A DNA stretch of 38,438 bases, taken from positions 1-38,438 of the forward strand of contig DAHUXD010000025.1 of NCBI GenBank assembly GCA_027307335.1. Direction: 5' to 3'. The translations under genes and the position numbers were made by a program. Shown here in pieces: positions 6,842-16,441 of the stretch. Within the stretch, counting starts at the first letter, position 1. Every line of letters starts with the position of its first letter. The DNA is from Acidobacteriota bacterium. Lineage in GTDB: Bacteria; Acidobacteriota; Thermoanaerobaculia; UBA5066; Gp7-AA6. The notes beneath the pieces are model-generated. The model was not told where the DNA came from, did no database searches, and saw only the letters and a program-made list of their open reading frames with translations.

Positions 6842-7993
6842 ATGAGGTTCCGAGCGCTCGCGGTGGTCTGTCTATCGGCCATTCTGGCCGGGACCGTCTC
6901 CTGCGGTTCCAAGGGTTCCCAGAAGGAAATCGTGATCGGCGAGTACGGCTCGCTGACCGGCGGCATCGCGACCTTCGGCATCTCGACGAAGAACGGCTCG
7001 GAGCTCGCCTTCGACGAGATCAACAAGAAGGGGGGCGTCCTCGGCAAGCAGGTCAAGCTCCTCGTCGAGGACGACCAGTCGAAGCCGGAGGAGGCCGGAA
7101 CGGTCGTCACGAAGCTGATCAACCAGAACGGCGTGTGCGCGGTGCTCGGCCATGTGGCCTCGTCCCACTCGCTCGCGGCGGCGCCGATCTGCCAGTCGAA
7201 TCAGATCCCGATGATCTCGCCGTCCTCGACCAACCCGCGCGTGACGCAGGTCGGCAACTACATCTTCCGGGTGTGCTTCATCGATCCGTTCCAGGGCGCG
7301 GTCATGGCGAAGTTCGCGGCGGACACGCTGAAGCTGAAGAAGGTCGCGATCCTGGTGGACGTCCGCAGCGACTACTCGGTCGGGCTCCAGACGTTCTTCC
7401 GCCAGCAGTTCCGCCAGCTCGGGGGCGAGGTCGTGGTCGAGCAGTCGTACAGCCAGGGCGACTCGGACTTCCGGGCGCAGCTGACCGCGATCAAGGCCGC
7501 GAATCCCGAGGCCGTTTACCTGCCCGGCTACTACACGGAGGTCGGCACGATCGTGCACCAGGCGCGCGAGCTCGGCATCACCGTGCCGTTCCTCGGAGGC
7601 GATGGCTGGGACTCGCCGAAGCTGTGGGAGATCGGCGGCGCGGCGCTCAACGGCTGCTACTTCTCGGACCACTACTCGACGGACGACCCGAACCCGGCCG
7701 TCCAGAAGTTCGTGGCGGACTACAAGGCGAAGTACGGACAGACGCCCGACGCGCTCGCGGCCCTCGCCTACGACGCGGCCCGCATTCTCGCCGACGCGAT
7801 CCAGAAGGCGGGATCGACCGACGGTTCGAAGATTCGCGACGCGCTCGCCGCGACGAAAGACTTCCCGGGCGTGACCGGCTCGATCTCGATCAACGCCGAC
7901 CGCAACGCGGTCAAGCCGGCGGTGATCCTCAAGGTCGAGAACGGCAAGTTCCTGCTGACCGAGACGATCAAGCCCGAGGCGGTGAAGCTGTAG
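6842..7993 (+). CDS. livK: Branched-chain amino acid ABC transporter, substrate-binding lipoprotein
   Basis: This 383-aa periplasmic-binding protein (Peripla_BP_6, LivJ/LivK family) begins with a lipoprotein-like signal peptide ending near C21 (GTVSC). The mature part opens with IVIGEYGSLTGGIATFGIS, the family's ligand-site start, and contains VAILVDVRSDYSVGLQTFF and the LPGYYTEVGTIVHQARELG segment typical of the second lobe. The ATG at 6842 follows AGGAGGAT at a good distance. It is the first gene of a complete five-gene liv operon. The substrate may be Leu/Ile/Val or another amino acid or amide; the sequence does not decide this. Confidence 0.93.
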   Translation: MRFRALAVVCLSAILAGTVSCGSKGSQKEIVIGEYGSLTGGIATFGISTKNGSELAFDEINKKGGVLGKQVKLLVEDDQSKPEEAGTVVTKLINQNGVCAVLGHVASSHSLAAAPICQSNQIPMISPSSTNPRVTQVGNYIFRVCFIDPFQGAVMAKFAADTLKLKKVAILVDVRSDYSVGLQTFFRQQFRQLGGEVVVEQSYSQGDSDFRAQLTAIKAANPEAVYLPGYYTEVGTIVHQARELGITVPFLGGDGWDSPKLWEIGGAALNGCYFSDHYSTDDPNPAVQKFVADYKAKYGQTPDALAALAYDAARILADAIQKAGSTDGSKIRDALAATKDFPGVTGSISINADRNAVKPAVILKVENGKFLLTETIKPEAVKL

Positions 7994-8036
7994 GCACACC
8001 GGGGGCGGAGAGAGCGGGGACCAGAGGCTCCTCCGC

Positions 8037-8929
8037 ATGACGACCTTCCTCCAGCAACTGGTCAACGGACTGTCGCTCGGGTCGATTTATGCCCTGATCG
8101 CGCTCGGCTACACGATGGTGTACGGCGTGCTGCGGCTCATCAACTTCGCCCACGGGGACGTCTACATGGTGGGCGCCTACGTCGGCTACTACGTGTCGCG
8201 GCGGCTCCAGGGGCGCGAGCCGTCGATCGGCTCCGCCCTCCTCGTCATGCTGGTGGCCATGGTGGTCTGCGGGATTCTCGGGATCCTCATCGAGCGGCTC
8301 GCCTACCGGCCCGTGCGGCGGGAGGCGCGGCTGACCCTGCTCATCACGGCCATCGGGGTCTCGCTCTTCATCGAGAACGCCGCGCAGCTCGTCTTCGGAC
8401 CCGACCCCAAGTTCTTTCCCTCGCTGGCCCCCCGCGCCGACTTTCACTTCGCCGGCATGCGGCTGACGAGCGAGCAGATCACCGTGATCGCCGTGTCGGT
8501 GCTGCTGATGGTGCTCCTGCGCTTCTTCATCCTGAAGACCCGGACGGGCAAGGCGATGCGCGCGGTCTCCTTCAGCCTCGACGCCGCGAAGCTGATGGGG
8601 ATCTCGACCGACTGGATCATCTCGGTCACGTTCGCGCTCGGATCGGCGCTGGCGGCGGCGGCCGGCGTGCTGATCGCGATGCAGATCCCGAAGATCGACC
8701 CGCTGATGGGGATCCCGTACGGGCTGAAGGCGTTCGTTGCGGCCGTCCTCGGCGGCATCGGCTCGGTCCCGGGAGCGGTGCTCGGCGGGCTCCTCATCGG
8801 CACGTCCGAGGTGATGGTGGTCGGGTACCTCTCGTCGACCTACCGCGACGCGATCGCGTTCGGGATCCTGATCCTCGTTCTGATCCTGCGGCCGCAGGGA
8901 CTGCTCGGGCGAGTCCAGAAGGAGAAGGT

Positions 8930-8933
<4 letters not shown>
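8037..8933 (+). CDS. livH: Branched-chain amino acid ABC permease LivH
   Basis: The 298-aa inner-membrane permease starts FLQQLVNGLSLGSIYALIALGYTMVYGVLRLINFAHGD, the classic LivH opening with the conserved NFAHG. It contains about eight hydrophobic segments and the cytoplasmic EAA-like loop (ALGSALAAAAGVL followed by the GLKAFVAAVLGGIGS segment). It follows livK after 43 nt and overlaps livM by 4 nt (GTGA), which indicates translational coupling. Confidence 0.95.
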
Positions 8934-9946
<1,013 letters not shown>

Positions 9947-9960
9947 ACTCCCGTCCGGCG

Positions 9961-10718
<758 letters not shown>

Positions 10719-10722
<4 letters not shown>

Positions 10723-11429
10723 GCGCGATCCTCGAGGTCCGGGACCTGTCGGTCTCCTATGGGGCGATCGTCGCGCTCAAGGGCGTGTCGCTGTCGCTCG
10801 CCGAGGGCGAGATCGTCACCCTCATCGGCGCCAACGGCGCGGGCAAGACGACGACGCTCCGCGCGATCATGGGCCTCGTGCGGACGGCGGGAGGCGAGGT
10901 GCTGTACCGCGGCGCTCCGACGCGCTCGTCGAAGACCCACCAGCTCGTCCGCGACGGCCTCGTGCTCGTGCCGGAGGGACGCATCGTGTTCGCGAACCTC
11001 TCGGTGCAGGAGAACCTCGAGATGGGCGCCTACGCGCGCCGCGACGGGGGTGTCGCCGCGGATCTCGACCGAGTGTGCGCGCTCTTTCCGAGGTTGAAGG
11101 AGCGCCGGCGGCAGACGGCCGGGACGCTGTCCGGCGGCGAGCAGCAGATGCTCGCGATCGGGCGCGCCATGATGTCCGGCCCGAAGGTGCTCCTGCTCGA
11201 TGAGCCCTCGCTCGGCCTCGCGCCGATCGTCGTGCACGCGATCTTCGAGGCGATCCGCGAGATCCACCGATCGGGCGTGCCCGTTCTCCTGGTCGAGCAG
11301 AACGCCAACGCCGCGCTGCGGCACTCGGACCGCGCCTACGTGCTCGAGACGGGCCGGGTGGCCCTCGAGGGCCCGTCCGCGGAGGTCGCGGCCAACCCGA
11401 AGGTGAAAGAAGCCTACCTGGGCGAGTAG
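10719..11429 (+). CDS. livF: Branched-chain amino acid ABC ATPase LivF
   Basis: The 236-aa ATPase has Walker A GANGAGKTTT, the LivF-type LVPEGRIVFANLSVQENL segment, ABC signature LSGGEQQMLAIGRA, Walker B LLLDEPSLGLAP and LLVEQN. LivF should pair with LivG as a heterodimer under the LivH/LivM channel. It is the last gene of the operon. Its start GTG overlaps the livG stop. Confidence 0.95.
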
Positions 11430-11461
11430 CCGGCAGCCCGTCTCAACAGGATGCCGTGCTC

Positions 11462-11550
11462 GGGGTCAGGCGTGGAGTTTTCGGAGCGACGCCGCGAAAC
11501 TGGTATCACCGCACCGCCCGAGGAGCTCCGAAAACATCAGGCCTGACCCC
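11462..11550. repeat. Imperfect palindrome with 26-nt arms (REP/MITE-like)
   Basis: Arms 11462-11487 and 11525-11550 share GGGGTCAGGC at the outer end and TTTTCGGAGC at the inner end (as read on the left arm), with an unmatched middle. The loop is 37 nt. The GGGGTCAGGCCTGA-type terminus is a form often seen in REP-like elements of environmental bacteria that are mobilised by REP-associated tyrosine transposases. No transposase is nearby. Sitting between convergent livF and pckA, it could also act as a terminator. Confidence 0.7.
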
Positions 11551-11666
11551 ATCGAAGCGCTCGGCCCGACCCGCGGACTGCCGCTTTCCATCAGCGACTA
11601 ATTCGCCGCGGGACTGGCGGGCCGGTCCTCCTCCTGTGCCGACTTCAGCGCACTCTTCTCGAAACG

Positions 11667-11681
11667 CCCCGGGCCCCGGGG
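11667..11681 (-). terminator. GC hairpin after pckA, weak terminator candidate
   Basis: CCCCGG (11667-11672) pairs with CCGGGG (11676-11681) over a 3-nt loop, 12 nt beyond the pckA stop. On the minus strand it is followed only by CGTTTC, so the T tract is poor. Confidence 0.3.
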
Positions 11682-11693
11682 CCTTCAGCCGCG

Positions 11694-13232
11694 CTACTTC
11701 TCGATCGCCTTCGGAATCGCCGCGTCGAGCCCCGGGAACTTCGCGAGCCACTCGCGCCGCTCGCCGCGCAGCTTGTCCACGAGCCCGGCGTACTCCTCCT
11801 TCGAGTAGTGCCGCCGCGGGTCGTACTTCGCGAGGTCGACGCCCGGCACCTCGGCAGGCACCTCGTAGCCCCAGTCGGGGTCCCTCTCCCAGCGGATGCC
11901 CTCCTTGGCGATCTGCTTCATGATCTCCGTCGAGATCCTGATCGTGATCTTCTCGCCGGCGGAACCCGCCTTCGCCCCGATCGAGCCCGTGTTCAGGATG
12001 TAGGCCTGCATGTCCGGGTTCTCGCGGAGGATCTTCAGCAGCCGGTTGCCCTCCTCGGCCTCGGGTCCCACGATGAACGGATTCGTGCCGACCTCGCGCT
12101 TGGCCTGGCCGGCCTTCGTCGGATCGCCCGCCGAGGTCTCGATCGACTCGCCCAGCATGAAGTAGGCCGCGGCCTGCTCCGAGGTCAGCCGCGCGCAGAC
12201 CGGCACGACGTCGTTGCGCCGCGTGATGAACACGATCTTGTTCGCCTTGTCGAGGTCGATGCCGTCGCCCGTTCCGCGGATGTAGCGGCGCAGCACGACG
12301 CCCCGGCCGTTCGACGTCAACGACGTGTCGAGGAAGTCGACCTTCCCGCCGTCGGAGACCTTGATGTTCTCGTAGGCCGCCGTCGGATGCGTGGCGGCGC
12401 CCCAGAGCACCGTCTGCGACGGCTCGAGGCCCTCGGTCTTGATGTAGAAGCCGTCCTCGGTCCCGAACGCGCGGCCGTCGCGCGCGAGGAGCACGACGTC
12501 GTCCTGCTTGATGATCGCCTTCTCGGGCTCGTGCAGCCCGTGGTCGTGCAGCGTCAGCGTCGTCTTGCCCGTGCCCGAGAGACCGAAGAGCAGGAAGCCG
12601 ACGTCCCGCAGCTCGCCGTCGGGACCGACCACGCGCAGGATCTTCGACCCCGCGTGGAGGCCGAGGCCGCCGCGGCGCTTGATCCAGTACATCGCCTGGC
12701 GGAGCATCGACTTCTTCGCCTCGCCCGGGTAGTCGGTGCCCAGGATGTACGTGTAGCCCTGCTGGACGTCGCAGAAGATCATCGTCTCGGGCCAGTCGGG
12801 CACGTAGACGGAGATGAAGTCGGGCTCCTGGCTGGACTTCGACGGAAAGAGCATGTTGTGCCACATGTACGCGATCCGCGCGTACTCCTTGGGCACGAAC
12901 AGGCGGCAGTGGATCGGCACCTCGTGGCTCATGCCCATGCGCCGGTCGACCTGGATGAGGTCGAGCTTCGCGAGGGCGTCCTGGACCTCGCGGATCTTGT
13001 CGAGAGCCTTCGGCGGGTCGATCGGCTGCTGCATCACGCCGATCGAGACGTCCCCGACGATGTAGGTCTTCTTCGCCGAGCGGTTCTTGATCCGCGTCGC
13101 GTAGACGGGGGAGCCGTACTCGGTCGTCTTCTCGCCCGAGTGCGCGAGCGCGCGCAGCTCCTCGCCCGATAAGTCCTTCGCGATCGATCTCGCCCGGATC
13201 GTCCGGGGGGAAATTGTCTCGACGGTGGCCAT
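11694..13232 (-). CDS. pckA: Phosphoenolpyruvate carboxykinase (ATP)
   Basis: The 512-aa enzyme converts oxaloacetate and ATP to PEP, CO2 and ADP, the first step of gluconeogenesis. Visible motifs are the P-loop LLFGLSGTGKTTLTL, the metal/substrate segment IIKQDDVVLLARDGRAFGTEDGFYIKTEGL (kinase-1a and -2 regions) and VFITRRNDVVPV. The N-terminal substrate loop reads RIKNRSAKKTYIVGD, a variant of the more usual RSPKDK form. Length fits the ATP-dependent family. Start ATG follows AGGAAAGGA. It lies 58 nt downstream of the HD-domain gene, with an extended -10 promoter in between. Confidence 0.92.
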   Translation of the reverse strand: MATVETISPRTIRARSIAKDLSGEELRALAHSGEKTTEYGSPVYATRIKNRSAKKTYIVGDVSIGVMQQPIDPPKALDKIREVQDALAKLDLIQVDRRMGMSHEVPIHCRLFVPKEYARIAYMWHNMLFPSKSSQEPDFISVYVPDWPETMIFCDVQQGYTYILGTDYPGEAKKSMLRQAMYWIKRRGGLGLHAGSKILRVVGPDGELRDVGFLLFGLSGTGKTTLTLHDHGLHEPEKAIIKQDDVVLLARDGRAFGTEDGFYIKTEGLEPSQTVLWGAATHPTAAYENIKVSDGGKVDFLDTSLTSNGRGVVLRRYIRGTGDGIDLDKANKIVFITRRNDVVPVCARLTSEQAAAYFMLGESIETSAGDPTKAGQAKREVGTNPFIVGPEAEEGNRLLKILRENPDMQAYILNTGSIGAKAGSAGEKITIRISTEIMKQIAKEGIRWERDPDWGYEVPAEVPGVDLAKYDPRRHYSKEEYAGLVDKLRGERREWLAKFPGLDAAIPKAIEK

Positions 13233-13281
13233 AGCGGAAAGTCCTTTCCTCAGAGCGAGTTGATGTCGTCGGGGAGCAATA

Positions 13282-13290
13282 TTTATACCA
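13282..13290 (-). promoter_or_regulatory. Extended -10 promoter of pckA
   Basis: On the minus strand TGG followed by TATAAA (13282-13287) forms an extended -10 sequence about 50 nt before the pckA ATG. It directly follows the stop codon of the HD gene. No -35 is evident, which extended -10 promoters do not need. Confidence 0.5.
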
Positions 13291-13872
13291 CTAGAGGCCG
13301 ATCTCGTCCGCGATGGGTTTGAGCGATTCGATCAGAAAGGCGATGTGCTCCTCGAGCGGCACCCCGACGGCCTCCGCTCCGCCGTAGACGTAGGAGCGGT
13401 CGACGGAGCGCGCGAAGGCCTTGTCCTTCAGCCGCTTGACGACCGAGGAGGCCGGCAGATCGGCGATCTTCTTGGTGGGGCGGACCTTCACGCACGCGCC
13501 GATGAAGCCGACGAGCTCGTCGCAGGCGTAGATCGCCTTCTTCATCCCGGTGTCGCGGGGAATGTTCATGTAGTCGGCGTGCGACTGGATGGTCTCGACC
13601 ATCTCCTCGGCATAGCCGCGCTCGCGCAGGATGCGTCCGCCGACGTGCAGGTGCGTGTCCTCCGTCGGGTTCTGCTCGTAGTCGAAGTCGTGCAGGAGGC
13701 CGACGATGCCCCAGTGTTCGATCTCCTCCGGGTCCGTCACGCCGGCGCGCCGCGCGCACGCCCGCATCGCCTCCTCGACGGCGCGCCCGTGCTTGCGCAG
13801 TGCGTCCGACTGCGTGAACTCCCAGAGAAGGTCCCGGGCCTCGTCGCGCGTGGGCCAGCGTCCGGTCGTCAT
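13291..13872 (-). CDS. HD-domain metal-dependent hydrolase
   Basis: This 193-aa protein belongs to the HD superfamily. H28, the HD pair H61-D62 (GLLHDFDYE), H74 (THLHVGG) and D-rich later segments (HADYMNI, YACDELVGFI) fit the H..HD..H..D metal site. The pattern resembles the small HDIG-type proteins annotated as putative hydrolases that occur near metabolic genes. The substrate is unknown. The ATG at 13870-13872 has a TACAAT box 6 nt upstream and no Shine-Dalgarno site, so it may be leaderless. It is divergent from glnA. Confidence 0.75.
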   Translation of the reverse strand: MTTGRWPTRDEARDLLWEFTQSDALRKHGRAVEEAMRACARRAGVTDPEEIEHWGIVGLLHDFDYEQNPTEDTHLHVGGRILRERGYAEEMVETIQSHADYMNIPRDTGMKKAIYACDELVGFIGACVKVRPTKKIADLPASSVVKRLKDKAFARSVDRSYVYGGAEAVGVPLEEHIAFLIESLKPIADEIGL

Positions 13873-13878
13873 TCGCGA

Positions 13879-13884
13879 ATTGTA
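13879..13884 (-). promoter_or_regulatory. -10 box of the HD gene (leaderless type)
   Basis: TACAAT on the minus strand lies 6 nt upstream of the ATG. Transcription would begin at the start codon. Confidence 0.5.
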
Positions 13885-13929
13885 GCCGTGCGGGCGGCCC
13901 GGCCGTCCCAGCCGCCGAATCGTGCGGGG

Positions 13930-13947
13930 TGCACACGAAAGTGTGCA
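13930..13947. promoter_or_regulatory. Perfect palindrome TGCACAC-GAAA-GTGTGCA
   Basis: A 7-bp perfect inverted repeat with GAAA centre lies in the 173-nt divergent region between the HD gene and glnA. It is 41 nt upstream of the putative glnA -35. As DNA it looks like an operator for a dimeric regulator; as RNA it would be a hairpin with a GNRA tetraloop. Which applies is undecided. Confidence 0.5.
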
Positions 13948-13987
13948 TCCGGCGCATGATTTCGATGCCAGATAGTCAAATTGGACC

Positions 13988-14015
13988 TTGATTTTGACAG
14001 AAATGACCATAAAAT
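13988..14015 (+). promoter_or_regulatory. Candidate glnA promoter
   Basis: TTGATT (13988-13993) and TAAAAT (14010-14015) are separated by 16 nt, 31 nt before the glnA ATG. GTCAAA elements surround it (one at 13975-13980, an inverted one at 13993-13998), giving a possible operator. AGGGG precedes the ATG. Confidence 0.5.
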
Positions 14016-14045
14016 CCTGCCGCAACGTCAAAAAAAGGGGGCGGC

Positions 14046-15419
14046 ATGGCAAAAGGCAAGGTGCTGAAGTTCGACGCGGCGGGCCCGGGTCTCTCGAAAA
14101 CCGAAATCCTGAAGGTGTGCGAGGCGGAGAACGTCCGCTTCATGCGCCTGCAGTTCACCGACATCTTCGGCGTGATCAAGAACGTCGAGCTGCCGAGCTC
14201 GCAGTTTTCCAAGGCGCTCGACGGCGAGATCCAGTTCGACGGTTCCTCGATCGAGGGTTTCACCCGGATCGAGGAGTCCGACATGAACCTCGTGCCGGAC
14301 CTCAATTCGTTCGCGATCTATCCCTGGGCGCACTCGAACGGGGAGAAGGTCGGCCGCCTCATCTGCGACGTGTACGTTCCGGACGGCACCCCCTTCGCCG
14401 GCTGCCCGCGCATGAGCCTGCGCAAACAGATGGACAAGGCCTCGGCCCTCGGCTACACGATGGTCACGGGACCGGAGGCCGAGTTCTTCCTCTTCCGCCG
14501 CGACGCCCAGGGCATGCCGATCATCGACACGCACGACGAGGGCGCCTACTTCGACTTGACGCCCGTCGACCGCGGCGAGGAGGCGCGCCGCGACATCGTC
14601 ATCGCCCTCGAGCAGATGGGCTTCGAGGTGGAGGCCGCGCATCACGAGGTGGCCGCGGGCCAGCACGAGATCGACTTCAAGTATGCCGACGCGATCACGA
14701 CCGCCGACCGCGTCTCGACTTTCCGCTTCGTCGTCAAGAAGGTCGCCCTCGACCACGGCCTGCATGCGACGTTCATGCCGAAGCCGATCTACGGCATCAA
14801 CGGGTCGGGCATGCACGTCCACCAGTCCTTCCTCGACAAGAAGGGCAACAACGTCTTCTACGACGCGAAGGCGAAGTACCAGCTCTCGAAGACGGCGCTG
14901 AACTACACGGGCGGCATCCTGCGCCATGCCCGCGGCTTCTCGGCCATCACGAATCCGCTCGTGAACTCCTACAAGCGCCTGGTGCCCGGCTACGAGGCCC
15001 CCATCAACGTCGCCTGGTCCATGCGCAACCGCTCGCCGCTCGTCCGCGTGCCGGCCCGCCGCGGCATGGGCACCCGCATCGAGGTCCGCATGCCGGACCC
15101 GTCCTGCAACCCCTACCTCGCCTTCTCGGTGATGCTCGCGTCGGGTCTCGACGGCGTGAAGAACCGGATGGATCCGGGAGAGCCGGTCGACCGCAACATC
15201 TTCAAGATGAGCGAGCGCGAAAAGAGGCGCCTGAAGATCGACCAGCTGCCGGCGAACCTCTCGGAGGCCTGCGACAACCTCGAGAAGGACGAGGTCGTCA
15301 CGGACGCCCTCGGCGAGCACATCCTCACGCACTACCTCGAGGCCAAGCGCGGCGAGTGGGCCGAGTACATCTCGCGGGTGCAGCCGTGGGAGACGGAGAA
15401 GTACCTGGAAACTTACTAG
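14046..15419 (+). CDS. glnA: Glutamine synthetase, type I (short, Bacillus-like form)
   Basis: The 457-aa enzyme condenses glutamate and ammonia using ATP. Motifs include FDGSSIEGFTRIEESDM (the GS beta-Grasp/active-site junction), TGPEAEFFLF (metal-binding glutamates), NGSGMHVHQSF (ATP/metal), and the RNRSPLVRVPA segment. The length and C-terminus (LGEHILTHYLEAKRGEWAEYISRVQPWE) follow the GSI-alpha form of Bacillus. No adenylylation-tyrosine region of the long GSI-beta type is seen, so regulation by GlnE is unlikely. It is monocistronic with its own promoter and a strong terminator. Confidence 0.95.
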   Translation: MAKGKVLKFDAAGPGLSKTEILKVCEAENVRFMRLQFTDIFGVIKNVELPSSQFSKALDGEIQFDGSSIEGFTRIEESDMNLVPDLNSFAIYPWAHSNGEKVGRLICDVYVPDGTPFAGCPRMSLRKQMDKASALGYTMVTGPEAEFFLFRRDAQGMPIIDTHDEGAYFDLTPVDRGEEARRDIVIALEQMGFEVEAAHHEVAAGQHEIDFKYADAITTADRVSTFRFVVKKVALDHGLHATFMPKPIYGINGSGMHVHQSFLDKKGNNVFYDAKAKYQLSKTALNYTGGILRHARGFSAITNPLVNSYKRLVPGYEAPINVAWSMRNRSPLVRVPARRGMGTRIEVRMPDPSCNPYLAFSVMLASGLDGVKNRMDPGEPVDRNIFKMSEREKRRLKIDQLPANLSEACDNLEKDEVVTDALGEHILTHYLEAKRGEWAEYISRVQPWETEKYLETY

Positions 15420-15437
15420 ACCCGCCTTCCTAATTTC

Positions 15438-15470
15438 ATAAGGCCAGACAACTGTCTGGCCTTATTTTTT
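15438..15470 (+). terminator. Strong intrinsic terminator of glnA
   Basis: A perfect 12-bp stem (15438-15449 with 15454-15465) with loop AACT is followed by a run of six T (15465-15470), 18 nt after the glnA stop. Confidence 0.93.
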
Positions 15471-15489
15471 CAGGTTTTTAGAGCGGGGC

Positions 15490-15495
15490 TAAGCT
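15490..15495 (+). promoter_or_regulatory. -10 box of the methyltransferase gene (leaderless type)
   Basis: TAAGCT lies 6 nt upstream of the ATG at 15502. The -35 region would overlap the T tract of the glnA terminator (TTTTCA at about 15467-15472). Confidence 0.4.
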
Positions 15496-15501
15496 GTAGG
15501 T

Positions 15502-16416
15502 ATGGGCGTGCTGTCGGCCCGATTTCGAGAACGGCTGCGGGCCGGTCCTCCGCTCCTCCTCGACGCCGCGATGGGGACGGAGCTCCAGCGGCGCGAGACG
15601 AACACCGCGTTGCCGCTCTGGAGCGCCCGTCCGCTCGTCGAGGATCCGGAGATCGTCTGGACGATCCACGGGGACGAGGTCGCGGCCGGGGCCGACATCA
15701 TCACGGCGGACACGTTTCGCACGCACGCGCGCTCGCTCGCGAAGGCCGGGCTCGGCGAGCGCGCGGCGGAGCTCTCGGCCCTGGCGGTGCGCCTCGCCCA
15801 CCTGGCCGCGGCGACGCCAGGCCGCGAGGTCTTCGTCGCGGGGTCGCTCTCGCCGCTCGAGGACTGCTACCGGCCGGACCTCGTGCCCGACGACGGATCG
15901 CTCGCCCGCGAGCACGGCGCCCAGGCGCGGTTCCTCGCCGAGGCCGGCGTCGATCTCATCCTCTGCGAGACTCACAACACGATCCGCGAGGCCGCCGCCG
16001 CGGGACGCGCCGCGAAGGCGACGGGGCTGCCGGTCGTCGTGTCGCTCGTGACCGACGGCGCCGGACGGCTCCTCTCCGGCGAGCCGATCGAGGATGCGGC
16101 CGCCGCGCTCGCGCCGCTGGAGCTCGACGCCCTGGGCGTCAACTGCGTCCCCGCGGGGCGTCTCGCCGGCGACCTCGCGCGCCTCGCGGCCGCCTGGCCC
16201 GGCCGCCCGCTCGTCGCGTATGGAAACCTGGGACTGCCGGCGGATGGGCCGGGGTGGCGCTTCGCGGAGGAGCTCTCGCCCGAGGACTACGCCCGGGAGG
16301 CGCGGGGCTGGATCGACCTCGGCGCGCGGATCGTCGGGGGCTGCTGCGGCACGACGCCCGACCACACGCGGGCCATACGAGAATCGATACCCCTCTCCCT
16401 CCGGGAGAGGGGGTAG
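15502..16416 (+). CDS. Homocysteine S-methyltransferase-like protein
   Basis: The 304-aa TIM-barrel protein of the Pfam S-methyl_trans family transfers methyl groups to homocysteine or a related thiol. The Zn site is complete: GVNC (C215) and GGCCGTTP (C281, C282). The N-terminus LLLDAAMGTELQRR and the ADIITADTF segment (64-72) are family hallmarks. The length fits MmuM/BHMT or the stand-alone first domain of MetH. The methyl donor cannot be read from the sequence. The last residues (LSLRERG) and the stop codon come from dispersed repeat copy 2, so the C-terminus has been remodelled by the repeat. Confidence 0.87.
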   Translation: MGVLSARFRERLRAGPPLLLDAAMGTELQRRETNTALPLWSARPLVEDPEIVWTIHGDEVAAGADIITADTFRTHARSLAKAGLGERAAELSALAVRLAHLAAATPGREVFVAGSLSPLEDCYRPDLVPDDGSLAREHGAQARFLAEAGVDLILCETHNTIREAAAAGRAAKATGLPVVVSLVTDGAGRLLSGEPIEDAAAALAPLELDALGVNCVPAGRLAGDLARLAAAWPGRPLVAYGNLGLPADGPGWRFAEELSPEDYAREARGWIDLGARIVGGCCGTTPDHTRAIRESIPLSLRERG

Positions 16417-16426
16417 GGGTGAGGGG
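16390..16426 (-). repeat. 37-bp dispersed palindromic repeat, copy 2
   Basis: This is the inverted counterpart of 2976-3012, identical except for two loop bases. It supplies the last codons and the stop of the preceding methyltransferase and lies just before the convergent kdpD N-terminal gene. Confidence 0.75.
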
Positions 16427-16441
16427 AGCGATTCGGCGTCC

